From assembly GCF_036010325.1 (NCBI RefSeq), contig NZ_CP108549.1, positions 3,348,001-3,412,000 on the forward strand: DNA of 64,000 bases, read 5' to 3'. This document shows, piece after piece, positions 45,211-53,300 of the stretch; position 1 is the stretch's first letter; every line of letters starts with the position of its first letter. The notes under the pieces were generated by a model that worked only from the letters and a program-made list of their open reading frames with translations, did not search any database and was not told where the DNA came from. This DNA is from Streptomyces sp. NBC_01210 (GTDB lineage Bacteria; Actinomycetota; Actinomycetes; Streptomycetales; Streptomycetaceae). A program made the position numbers and the translations under genes.

Positions 45211-46677
45211 TTAGCTGGCTACGGTCACGGGCTCGGCCGGGGCGTCTTCCTCGGCGCCGCGGCCCGCCAGGCGTTCGCGCCAGTTCGCCAGGGTGGCCGC
45301 GTCCGTCGGCCTGGTCGCCAGGGAGACGATCACGTATGCCGCAAGCGACAGCAGCAGGCCGTAGTAGACGGGCTGGTTGGCGAGGATTCCGTACGTGGCC
45401 ATCAGGCCGATGACCGAGAGGCCGCCGACGGTGACCGAGGCCAGCGCGCCGTACACGGTGCCGCGCTTCCACAGCAGGCCGCCCAGGATCGGCACCAGCA
45501 GACCGCCGACGAGCAGGTTGTACGCGACCGTCAGCGCCTCGATGACGTTGTTGAGCGCGATGGCGATACAGATGACCGCGATGCCCATGATCAGGATGAA
45601 GGCGCGGTTGCCCTTCACCTCGTCGTGGTCGTCGCCGTTGCGGGACGTCAGGCCCCGCACTCGCGACCAGATGTCGTTGTTGGCGACGGTGGCGCAGGCG
45701 ATGAGCGCTCCGGAGGACGTCGACATGACGGCGGCGAGGGCCGCGGCCAGCACCAGTCCGCGTACGCCCATGGGCAGTTCGTCCTTGACGATGGTCGCGA
45801 AGGCGTCGTCGGCGTTGGGCAGCTTCGGGTAGAGGACCTTGGCGGCGGTGCCGATGACGGCGCCCGCCAGGGCGTAGACGAGGCAGTACGTACCGGCGAC
45901 CGTGCCGCCGTACCGCGCGACCTTGTCACTGCGCGCCGTGAACACCCGCTGCCAGATGTCCTGGCCGATCAGCATGCCGAAGGTGTAGATCAGGACGTAG
46001 GTGAAGATCGTCTCGCCGCCGATGCCCAGCGGGTCGAAGTACTCGGTGGGGAGCTTCGCCTTCATCTCGCTGAAGCCGCCGGCCTTGACGACCGCGATGG
46101 GCAGCAGGAGCAGGAGCACACCGACCGTCTTCACGACGAACTGCACCATGTCGGTGAGGGTGATCGACCACATGCCGCCGAGCGTCGAGTACGCGACGAC
46201 GATCGCGCCGCCGAGGATGATCGAGGCGGTGCGGTTGAGGTCGAAGAGGACGTCGAAGATGGTGGCGTACGCGATCGTGGAGGTGACCGCGAGCATCAGG
46301 GTGTACGCCCACATCACCACGCCGGAGATGAGGCCGGCCTTGCCGCCGTAGCGCAGGTCGAGCATCTCGGAGACGGTGTAGACCTTCAGCCGGGCGATGC
46401 GCGCGGAGAAGAACACCGAGAGGGCGAGGAGGCCGAGGCCGATGGTGAAGACCATCCAGGCGCCGGAGAGGCCGAACTTGTAGCCGAGGCCGACGCCGCC
46501 GATGGTGGAGGCGCCGCCGAGGACGACGGCCGCCATGGTGCCGGAGTACATCGAGGGGCCGAGCCGACGGCCCGCGACCAGGAACTCGCTCTTGGACTTG
46601 GCGCGGCGCATGCCCCACCAGCCCATGCCGAGCATGCCGGCCAGATAGACAACGATTACCGCGTAGTCGACAGCCAT
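45211..46677 (-). CDS. Sodium:solute symporter (SSS family)
   Basis: A 488-residue membrane protein with about 13 helices of the SSS/LeuT fold; the AGRRLGPSMYSGTMAAVVLG start region and SSGALIACATVANNDIW are typical. It imports a solute with Na+; family members take up proline, pantothenate, urea, acetate or polyamine-like compounds. It is the first gene of the leftward set symporter, ureohydrolase, TPP enzyme, so it probably imports the guanidino substrate. Divergent from the PucR regulator with 126 bp between starts. Confidence 0.92.
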   Translation of the reverse strand: MAVDYAVIVVYLAGMLGMGWWGMRRAKSKSEFLVAGRRLGPSMYSGTMAAVVLGGASTIGGVGLGYKFGLSGAWMVFTIGLGLLALSVFFSARIARLKVYTVSEMLDLRYGGKAGLISGVVMWAYTLMLAVTSTIAYATIFDVLFDLNRTASIILGGAIVVAYSTLGGMWSITLTDMVQFVVKTVGVLLLLLPIAVVKAGGFSEMKAKLPTEYFDPLGIGGETIFTYVLIYTFGMLIGQDIWQRVFTARSDKVARYGGTVAGTYCLVYALAGAVIGTAAKVLYPKLPNADDAFATIVKDELPMGVRGLVLAAALAAVMSTSSGALIACATVANNDIWSRVRGLTSRNGDDHDEVKGNRAFILIMGIAVICIAIALNNVIEALTVAYNLLVGGLLVPILGGLLWKRGTVYGALASVTVGGLSVIGLMATYGILANQPVYYGLLLSLAAYVIVSLATRPTDAATLANWRERLAGRGAEEDAPAEPVTVAS

Positions 46678-46803
46678 CGGCTTTCCTTCCGTCTCGTCCC
46701 CCGGGGTCCTCAGGTCTTGTGCGAAACGACGCTAGGTGGCTGGAAAGCAACGCTGAAGTGTACGTTTTATCCATTCTCAAGACCGCTGATGGATGGACCG
46801 TCC

Positions 46804-48453
46804 ATGCCGGAATCTGCAGCAGCCCCACCAACCCCAGGTATCCCTCTCGCCGCGCTGCTCGCCCGCGAGGATCTCGGCCTGCGCCAGATCGCCGGGCCGA
46901 TGGAGGCGGGCACGGTGCTGCACTGGGTGCACACCTCGGAGATGGAGGACCCCTATCCGTATCTGCTCGGCGGCGAGCTGCTGATGAGCGCCGGGGTGCT
47001 GCTGAAGGACCCCGACAGGTATGTGTCGCGCATTGTGCAGGCGGGCGCGGCAGCACTCGGCTTCGGCGTCGCGCCGGTGTACGACACGGTGCCGGACACG
47101 CTGATCGAGGCGTGCGACCGGCACGGCCTGCCGCTGCTGGAGGTCCCACCGAAGACGCCGTTCACGGCGGTGGCCCGCGCGGTGTGGCGGCTGATGGCCG
47201 AGGCCCGCCACCGGGAGCTGCGCCGGGTGACCCAGGCCCAGCAGGGCCTCGCCACGGCGGCGGCCCGCCCGGACCCGGTCCCGGCGGTCCTCCACCAGCT
47301 GGCGGCCCGCCTGGGCGGCCAGGCGGTGCTGCTCGACGCCTCGGGCACGGAACTGTCAGCCGCGGGGGGCACCCCGGGCCCAGAGGCGCGGGCGGCGCTG
47401 AAGCGGCTGGCGCAGGTGGTGAACCCGCAGGGGGCGAACCCGCAGGCGGTGAATCCGCAGGTGAACCCGTCGTCGGCGGGCACGGAGGAAGTCCCCCACC
47501 CCGCCCCTGCCCGAACCGAGGGGGCGCCCCCCGACCCCGCGGCGCTCACCGCACCCACCGCGCCCCCCGCACCCACCGCGCCCACCGCACCCGCTTCGCG
47601 GCGAGGCCCGGCGGACGGCGGGCCGCCCGGCGGGGAAACCAGCCGGCCCGCGCCCGCGTCCGCCAGTGACGCCGTCGGCGGGACCCATCTCGCCGCCTAC
47701 GCCCTCGGCGGCAGCCAAGGGCTCGTCCTCGGCCTCGCCACTCCCCACCGTGAACCCGGTGACCACACCGTCGCCGGTGTCGCAGTCGTGCTGCTCTCGC
47801 TGCTGACCGCGCCCCACCAGGGCGCCGACAGCACCGGGCGAAGTGCCGCGCTCGTACGGCTGCTGCTCGGCGCGCGGCCCGCCGAGGCCGCGCCGTTGCT
47901 GGGGGCCGAGCGGTGGATCGTCGTACACGCGCGCGGTGAGCGCGGCACACCCTTCGCCGCGTCGGCGCTCGGCGCCGGGCTCGGCAGCGCGCTCGTCGAC
48001 CCGGCCGAGGACGGCACCGTACGGATCCTGCTCCCGGCCGACCGCGAGGTGACCCCGCAGCCGGGCTGGGTCCTCGGCGTGAGCGCCCCCGTCCGCCCCG
48101 AGGAGCTCGGCGCCGCCGACACCCAGGCGGCCAGGGCCGTCCACCGCGCCGCTGCCACCCGCACCGATGTGGTCAGGCACCGCGGCACCTCCCTGGCCGC
48201 ACTGCTCTCGCCCGACGAGGCGGCCGCCCACGCCCGGATGCGTCTCGCCCCGCTCGTCGACTCCCCCGCCCTGGTCGAGACCCTGCGCAGCTGGCTCTCC
48301 CTGCACGGCAGTTGGGACCGTACGGCCGCGGCGTTGGAGGTCCACCGCAACACCGTCCGCCAGCGCATCGCCCGCTGCGCGACGCTGCTGGACGAGGACC
48401 TCGACGACGCCGACGTACGGATGGAGCTCTGGTTCGCCCTGCGCTCCCTGTGA
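46804..48453 (+). CDS. PucR-family transcriptional regulator
   Basis: A 549-residue regulator: N-terminal PucR sensor domain (about 1-130, with IPLAALLAREDLGLRQIAGP and VLHWVHTSEMEDPYPYLLGG), central GGDEF-like region, and C-terminal HTH_30 (SWLSLHGSWDRTAAALEVHR, NTVRQRIARCATLLDEDLDD). A low-complexity insert at about residues 202-292 is rich in Pro/Ala/Thr and contains repeats (ANPQAVNPQVNPS, APTAPPAPTAPTAP); its DNA resembles the dispersed intergenic element. ATG 46804 follows GGATGGA; ATG 46789 is an alternative. It is divergent from the symporter operon and is its likely activator. PucR proteins control purine, allantoin or amino-acid nitrogen use. Confidence 0.9.
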   Translation: MPESAAAPPTPGIPLAALLAREDLGLRQIAGPMEAGTVLHWVHTSEMEDPYPYLLGGELLMSAGVLLKDPDRYVSRIVQAGAAALGFGVAPVYDTVPDTLIEACDRHGLPLLEVPPKTPFTAVARAVWRLMAEARHRELRRVTQAQQGLATAAARPDPVPAVLHQLAARLGGQAVLLDASGTELSAAGGTPGPEARAALKRLAQVVNPQGANPQAVNPQVNPSSAGTEEVPHPAPARTEGAPPDPAALTAPTAPPAPTAPTAPASRRGPADGGPPGGETSRPAPASASDAVGGTHLAAYALGGSQGLVLGLATPHREPGDHTVAGVAVVLLSLLTAPHQGADSTGRSAALVRLLLGARPAEAAPLLGAERWIVVHARGERGTPFAASALGAGLGSALVDPAEDGTVRILLPADREVTPQPGWVLGVSAPVRPEELGAADTQAARAVHRAAATRTDVVRHRGTSLAALLSPDEAAAHARMRLAPLVDSPALVETLRSWLSLHGSWDRTAAALEVHRNTVRQRIARCATLLDEDLDDADVRMELWFALRSL

Positions 48454-48546
48454 GCCGACACCGAGCCGGCACCGAGCCGACACTGTGACGCGTACGACCG
48501 ATCCCCACCCTGGACAGCTCCGGTGACCGACCGGTAACTTCAGTCT

Positions 48547-48562
48547 GAGCAAGCGCTTAGTC
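48547..48562. promoter_or_regulatory. Palindromic site upstream of acyl-CoA dehydrogenase
   Basis: GAGCAAGCGCTTAGTC has a perfect AAGCGCTT core and partly matched flanks (12 of 16 positions symmetric). It lies about 82 bp before the acyl-CoA dehydrogenase start, in its promoter region. AGCAAGCGCTT-type sites are typical of TetR regulators of fatty-acid catabolism in actinobacteria; LacI-type proteins bind a similar core. Confidence 0.5.
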
Positions 48563-48643
48563 CATCATTTGATCAATCACGATGGCGGTGAACCACCTCC
48601 GCGAGAGCGGCGGCGGTCAGCCGCAAAGGGAAGGGGGCGTCCC

Positions 48644-49801
48644 GTGCGCCGTACCGTTTTCAACGAGGACCACGAGGCGTTCCGCGAGACCATCCGCGCC
48701 TTCATCGAGGCCGAGGTCGTGCCCGTCTACGACGAGTGGTTCGCCGCCGGCCAGGCGCCCCGCGACTTCTACTACAAGCTCGGTGAGCTGGGCGTCTTCG
48801 GCATCCGGGTCGATGAGGAGTTCGGCGGCGCCGGCATCGAGTCGCACAAGTACGAGGCCGTGATGTACGAGGAGACGGCCCGCGCGGGCGTCAACTTCGG
48901 CGGCTCCGGCGTGCATGTGCTGCTCGCCCTGCCGTACATCCAGATGCTGGCCACCGACGAGCAGAAGAAGCGCTACCTGGAGAAGTTCGTCACCGGCGAG
49001 GAGATGTGGGCGCTGGCGATGACCGAGCCGGGCACCGGTTCCGACGTCGCGGGCATGAAGACCACCGCCAAGCTCTCGGAGGACGGCACGCACTACGTCC
49101 TCAACGGCGCCAAGACCTTCATCACCGGTGGTGTGCACGCCGACCGCGTGATCGTGTGTGCCCGCACCTCCGCCCCGCGCGAGGACGACCGCCGCTTCGG
49201 CATCTCCCTGTTCGCGGTGGACACCAAGTCGGCGGGCTACTCCGTCGGCCGCAAGCTGGACAAGCTCGGCCTGAAGACCTCCGACACCGCCGAGCTTGCC
49301 TTCGTCGACGTCAAGGTCCCGGCCGAGGACCTGCTCGGCGAGGAGAACAAGGGCTTCTACTACCTCGGCGCGAACCTTCCCTCCGAGCGCTGGGGGATCG
49401 CGTTCGGCGCGTACGCGCAGGCCAAGGCCGCCGTCCGGTTCGCCCAGCAGTACGTGCAGGACCGTACGGTCTTCGGCAAGCCGGTCGCGCACTTCCAGAA
49501 CACCAAGTTCGAGCTGGCCGCCTGCCAGGCCGAGGTGGACGCCGCCGAGGCCGTGGCCGACCGCGCGCTGGAGGCTCTGGACACGGGCGAACTCACGCCC
49601 GCCGAGGCCGCGTCCGCGAAGCTGTTCTGCACCGAGGTCGCGCACCGCGTCATCGACAAGTGCCTCCAGCTGCACGGCGGCTACGGCTACATGAACGAGT
49701 ACCCGATCGCTCGTCTCTACGCCGACAACCGCGTCAACCGCATCTACGGCGGCACCAGCGAGGTCATGAAGTCGATCATCGCCAAGTCCATGGGCCTGTA
49801 A
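48644..49801 (+). CDS. Acyl-CoA dehydrogenase
   Basis: A 385-residue FAD flavoprotein of the acyl-CoA dehydrogenase family. FAD/substrate motifs: LAMTEPGTGSDVAGMKTTAK (signature 1), QLHGGYGYMNEYPIARLYAD (signature 2) and RIYGGTSEVMKSIIAKSMGL at the C-terminus. It introduces a 2,3-double bond in acyl-CoA and passes electrons to ETF. The GTG at 48644 (VRRTVFNEDHEAF) follows AAGGGGG and fits the family start; the open frame extends to 48569. The thioesterase gene follows 19 bp later, suggesting co-transcription. Chain length unknown. Confidence 0.92.
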   Translation: MRRTVFNEDHEAFRETIRAFIEAEVVPVYDEWFAAGQAPRDFYYKLGELGVFGIRVDEEFGGAGIESHKYEAVMYEETARAGVNFGGSGVHVLLALPYIQMLATDEQKKRYLEKFVTGEEMWALAMTEPGTGSDVAGMKTTAKLSEDGTHYVLNGAKTFITGGVHADRVIVCARTSAPREDDRRFGISLFAVDTKSAGYSVGRKLDKLGLKTSDTAELAFVDVKVPAEDLLGEENKGFYYLGANLPSERWGIAFGAYAQAKAAVRFAQQYVQDRTVFGKPVAHFQNTKFELAACQAEVDAAEAVADRALEALDTGELTPAEAASAKLFCTEVAHRVIDKCLQLHGGYGYMNEYPIARLYADNRVNRIYGGTSEVMKSIIAKSMGL

Positions 49802-49820
49802 GGACAGTTACCTTCCTCCC

Positions 49821-50693
49821 ATGAGCTCAGCACTCGACGACCTGCTCGATCTGCTCGACCTGGAGCAGATCGAGCAGGACATCTTCCGGGGCCGGTCCCG
49901 CTCCGCCCTCGTACCGCGTGTCTTCGGCGGACAGGTCGCGGCCCAGGCGCTCGTCGCCGCGGGCCGCACCGTCCCCGAGGACCGCACAGCCCACTCCCTG
50001 CACGCGTACTTCCTGCGCATGGGCGACCCGGGCGCGCCGATCGTCTACACGGTCGACCGCATCCGCGACGGCCGCTCCTTCACCACGCGCCGGGTCGTCG
50101 CCGTCCAGCACGGGCAGCCGATCTTCCACCTCTCCGCGTCCTTCCAGACGTACGAGGAGGGACTCGAGCACCAGGCGGCGATGCCGTCCGCGCCCGAACC
50201 GGAGACCCTGCCGACGGCGGCCGAGATCCTGCCGCGGTACGCGGGCGACTTCGTCGACCCCGGCACGGTGGAGCGGCTGCTCGAGGCACGGGCCGCGGTC
50301 GATCTGCGCTATGTCGACGCTCCGCCGTACGGCAGCGTGGGCGAACCGCGCGAGCCGCGCTCGCAGGTGTGGTTCCGGGCGAACGGCAAGCTCGCGGACG
50401 ACCCGCTGCTGCATGTCTGCCTCGCCACCTATGTCTCCGACATGACGCTGCTCGACTCGGTGCTCCTGGCGCACGGCCGCGGCGGCTGGGCGGTCGGCGA
50501 CGTGGTCGGCGCCTCGCTGGACCACGCGATGTGGTTCCACCGGCCCTTCAGGGCCGACGAGTGGCTGCTGTACGACCAGGAGTCACCGTCGGCGTCCGGC
50601 GGCCGGGGTCTCGGCCAGGCGCGGATCTACACCCAGGACGGGCGGCTTGCCATCTCCGTCATCCAGGAAGGCGTCGTTCGCGTACCCCACTGA
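49821..50693 (+). CDS. tesB: Acyl-CoA thioesterase II (TesB-like)
   Basis: A 290-residue double-hotdog thioesterase. The first half has VFGGQVAAQALVAAGRTVPE and SLHAYFLRMGDPGAPIVYTV; the second has YVSDMTLLDSVL with the catalytic Asp, then SLDHAMWFHRPFRADEWLLY and the end GRLAISVIQEGVVR. It hydrolyses acyl-CoA to free acid and CoA. It lies 19 bp after the acyl-CoA dehydrogenase gene and 20 bp before the CDF gene, so a short operon is likely; the thioesterase probably relieves CoA sequestration during acyl-CoA breakdown. Confidence 0.92.
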   Translation: MSSALDDLLDLLDLEQIEQDIFRGRSRSALVPRVFGGQVAAQALVAAGRTVPEDRTAHSLHAYFLRMGDPGAPIVYTVDRIRDGRSFTTRRVVAVQHGQPIFHLSASFQTYEEGLEHQAAMPSAPEPETLPTAAEILPRYAGDFVDPGTVERLLEARAAVDLRYVDAPPYGSVGEPREPRSQVWFRANGKLADDPLLHVCLATYVSDMTLLDSVLLAHGRGGWAVGDVVGASLDHAMWFHRPFRADEWLLYDQESPSASGGRGLGQARIYTQDGRLAISVIQEGVVRVPH

Positions 50694-50713
50694 TCGGACA
50701 TACGGTCCGGTAC

Positions 50714-51736
50714 ATGAGCGAACAGCCTGCGAGCACCGGCGAACAGCCTGCGAGCGCGAGCGATGAGCCTGCGGGCACGAGCGATGAGCCTGCGGGCACA
50801 GAAGAGAGCACCTTCACGCTGATCGTCGCGGCGGTGGCGAATCTCGGTATCGCCGTGGCGAAGGCCGTCGCCGGCACGATCAGCGGCTCCAGCGCCATGC
50901 TCTCCGAGGCCGCGCACTCGGTGGCCGACACGGTCACCGAGCTGCCGCTGCCCACCGCCCTCAAGCGGAGTGCGAAGCCGGCCGACGAGGACCATCCGCT
51001 CGGCTACGGCCCCGAGCGCTACGTCTGGGCGCTGCTCGCCTCCGTCGCGACGTTCGTCGGCGCCGCGGTCTTCTCCGTCTACGACGGCATCCACACGCTC
51101 ACCCACAGCGCGGAACCCGGCGATCCGCTCGTCTCGTACATCGTGCTCGGCGTCGCCTTCCTGCTGAAGGGCTACTCGCTGCGTACGGGCGTCCGGCAGG
51201 TCCGCGCCGAGGCCGCCCGGCCGACGGCGCCGGTCGGCCGCCGTCTGCGGCCGACCCCCGACACCGCGGTCAAGGCCGTCGCCGTGGAGGACACCGCGGC
51301 GCTCGCCGGTCTGCTGCTCGCAGCCGGCGGCCTGCTCGGCGGGCAGCTGACCGGCTCCCGCGTCTGGGACGGTGTGGCGTCGGTCCTGATCGGCGTGCTG
51401 CTGGTCTACGTGGCCTGGGTGCTGGGACGCGGCAACGCCCGGCTGCTGATCGGCCGCCCGCTCCCCGAGCCGATGCGCGAAGCCGTACGGGAGGAGATCC
51501 TCACCGTTCCGCACATCGTGGACGTACTGGAGCTGACCACGCTCGTCCAGGGCCCGGCCGAGATCCTGATCGCCGCGAAGGTCGACTTCCGGGACGCCTC
51601 GAGCGCCCGGCAGATCGAGTGGGCGTGCGAGGAGGCGGAGGAGCAGCTGCGGGAGCGCTTCCCCGCGATCCGGCGCGTGTATCTGGATCCGACACCGGGC
51701 CTCGGTCAGGAGAGGCCGGCCGCGTCCAGCAGGTAG
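50714..51736 (+). CDS. Cation diffusion facilitator (CDF) metal exporter
   Basis: A 340-residue CDF transporter with six helices; the first metal-site motif is SEAAHSVADTVTE (His-Asp pair), the second His/Asp set lies around AVAVEDTAALAGLLLA, and a cytoplasmic ferredoxin-like domain ends the chain. It exports Zn2+, Fe2+ or similar against protons. The first 30 residues are a seven-residue repeat in four copies (EQPASTG, EQPASAS, DEPAGTS, DEPAGTE), encoded by a 21-bp tandem repeat. It follows tesB by 20 bp. The last 31 bp overlap the convergent phosphatase-like gene. Confidence 0.9.
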   Translation: MSEQPASTGEQPASASDEPAGTSDEPAGTEESTFTLIVAAVANLGIAVAKAVAGTISGSSAMLSEAAHSVADTVTELPLPTALKRSAKPADEDHPLGYGPERYVWALLASVATFVGAAVFSVYDGIHTLTHSAEPGDPLVSYIVLGVAFLLKGYSLRTGVRQVRAEAARPTAPVGRRLRPTPDTAVKAVAVEDTAALAGLLLAAGGLLGGQLTGSRVWDGVASVLIGVLLVYVAWVLGRGNARLLIGRPLPEPMREAVREEILTVPHIVDVLELTTLVQGPAEILIAAKVDFRDASSARQIEWACEEAEEQLRERFPAIRRVYLDPTPGLGQERPAASSR

Positions 51737-52485
51737 GCGGTCATCGGGTCGTAGAAGCGCGGATCGGTGACATGGTCGTCGAGCGGGACGGTCACCTGGA
51801 GGGTGCCTTCCGCCTCGCCGATGAACAGCGCCGGGTCGTTGCTGTCCGCGTATCCGACGGAGTCGAGACCGCGCTGCCCCGCGCACCCGGCCCAGCCGTG
51901 GTCGGCCACCACCAGATCGGGCAGCTCGCGGCCCTCCCGCTCGAGCCCGTCGAGGATCGCGGCCATGGGCGCCGGTGAGTGCGTGTGCCACAGGGTCGCG
52001 CCACGCTCCAGCATCGCGACGTCCGCGAACTGGAAGACCATGCCCTCGTCGGCCGTCAGCCCGCCCGGAATCCGTACGATCTCGCAGCCGGCGGCCCGCA
52101 GCGCGTCGGCCGTCTGCCGGTGCACATCCAGGAGCCCACCCGGGTGACCGGTCGCGAAGAGCACCCGCTGCCGGCCGGCGACGGCCTTGCGCAGCCGGGC
52201 AGCCATCCGCTCCAGGGCGTCGACGGTGAGCTCCGGGTCGATGGTGTCCTGGCCCTGCCGGTGCCCGGGATCGTCGCTGACGCCGCACCGCTCGGCCATC
52301 ACGGCCAGCACGTCCTGCTCGTCGGTCCAGCGGTCGCCGAGCTCAAGGCCGAGCCAGTAGTGCCGGTCGCCGTTGGCGAGCTTGCGGTAGTGGGAGAGGT
52401 TGTTGTCTCGGGGGGTGGCGACGTCTCCGGCGATGTGTGAGCGGACGAGGTGGTCGACAAGGGCGGCGCGGCTGGGTATCGGCAT
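51706..52485 (-). CDS. Conserved actinobacterial protein, phosphatase-like annotation
   Basis: A 259-residue protein with strongly conserved segments seen across Streptomyces (ATPRDNNLSHYRKLANGDRH, VLFATGHPGGLLDVHRQTAD, LPDLVVADHGWAGCAGQ, DPMTAYLL). Similar proteins are annotated as phosphatases, apparently from weak similarity; no HAD, PHP or calcineurin motif is clear to me. The His/Asp-rich strands could bind metal. ATG 52485 is chosen; ATG 52494 (MVLMPIP) is possible. Its 3' end overlaps the CDF gene by 31 bp. Function unknown. Confidence 0.75.
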   Translation of the reverse strand: MPIPSRAALVDHLVRSHIAGDVATPRDNNLSHYRKLANGDRHYWLGLELGDRWTDEQDVLAVMAERCGVSDDPGHRQGQDTIDPELTVDALERMAARLRKAVAGRQRVLFATGHPGGLLDVHRQTADALRAAGCEIVRIPGGLTADEGMVFQFADVAMLERGATLWHTHSPAPMAAILDGLEREGRELPDLVVADHGWAGCAGQRGLDSVGYADSNDPALFIGEAEGTLQVTVPLDDHVTDPRFYDPMTAYLLDAAGLS

Positions 52486-52585
52486 GAGCACCATTGTGCC
52501 GTCAGGTACGTGCAGCGTGCCGGGCATCCCGAACGCTGGACGCACCCGGCCGATGATCTGCGGCGGCCGCGCGCGGCGCGGGCCT

Positions 52586-53179
52586 TCAGCCCGTCAGCGA
52601 CGCGAACGCCCCGTGCGCCAGGCGCCGCAGCAGTGTCTCCGTCGCCGCCCGGCCGGGCAGGCCGCTGCCGTACGAGCCGAGGTGCGGCGTCGAGTTGAGC
52701 AGGCCGAACACCGCGTGGACCGCCGCCCGCGCCTCCGCCTCGGGGACTTCCGGATGCAGTTCCCGTACCGCGGCGACCCACAACTCGACGTACTGCCGCT
52801 GCAGCTGCCGCACCAGCTTGCGGTCGCTGTCGCGCAGCCGGTCCAGCTCACGGTCGTGCAGGGTGATCAGCGGTCGGTCGTCGAGAGCGAAGTCGATGTG
52901 CCCGTCGATGAGGGAGGCGAGCAGCACCTCGGGGTCGGCCTCGGCCTCCTCCACCCGCAGCCGGCCGCCGCTCAGCAGCCGTTCGCTGATGCCCACCAGC
53001 AGTTCGGCGAGCATGGCGTCCTTGCCCGCGAAGTGGCGGTACAGCCCGGGTCCGCTGATGCCGACAGCCGCCCCTATCTCGTCAACGCCGACGCCGTGGA
53101 AGCCGCGCTCGGCGAAGAGGCGGGCGGCCTCCTTGAGGATCTGCTCGCGGCGCTTCGGCGCATCCGTCCTGGTGGTCAT
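52586..53179 (-). CDS. TetR-family repressor of the leucine-catabolic operon (predicted)
   Basis: A 197-residue TetR regulator: HTH residues 15-55 (LKEAARLFAERGFHGVGVDE, IGAAVGISGPGLYRHFAGKD), helical ligand domain after. ATG 53179 (MTTRTDAPKR) is chosen; an ATG at 53197 is also in frame. It is divergent from the carboxylase operon, and two near-identical 16-bp palindromes (53202-53217, 53231-53246) lie between the two genes. It is therefore the likely local repressor, with an acyl-CoA such as isovaleryl-, methylcrotonyl- or HMG-CoA as effector. Confidence 0.9.
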   Translation of the reverse strand: MTTRTDAPKRREQILKEAARLFAERGFHGVGVDEIGAAVGISGPGLYRHFAGKDAMLAELLVGISERLLSGGRLRVEEAEADPEVLLASLIDGHIDFALDDRPLITLHDRELDRLRDSDRKLVRQLQRQYVELWVAAVRELHPEVPEAEARAAVHAVFGLLNSTPHLGSYGSGLPGRAATETLLRRLAHGAFASLTG

Positions 53180-53201
53180 GGCATTGATTCTAGACAAGCC
53201 T

Positions 53202-53246
53202 GTTAGCGCTCGTTAACCTGGAGGAAACGCGTTAACGCTCATTAAC
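53202..53246. promoter_or_regulatory. Tandem TetR operators upstream of the carboxylase operon
   Basis: GTTAGCGCTCGTTAAC (53202-53217) and GTTAACGCTCATTAAC (53231-53246) are two copies of a GTTA(A/G)CG-CT-C(A/G)TTAAC palindrome, start to start 29 bp (nearly three helical turns, so on the same face of DNA). They sit between the divergent tetR gene and the carboxyltransferase gene. The first site is 22 bp from the tetR start and the second 54 bp from the operon start. Confidence 0.8.
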
Positions 53247-53300
53247 TGATCCTCGTACGGAAGCGACAACGGAGTCGTACGGGCAAGGGGGCTCAAGACG

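Noticed and set aside
44419..46788. The long upstream extension of the PucR frame, to 1344 codons
   Set aside because: The extra part is antisense to speB and the symporter; PucR homology starts only at about 46804.
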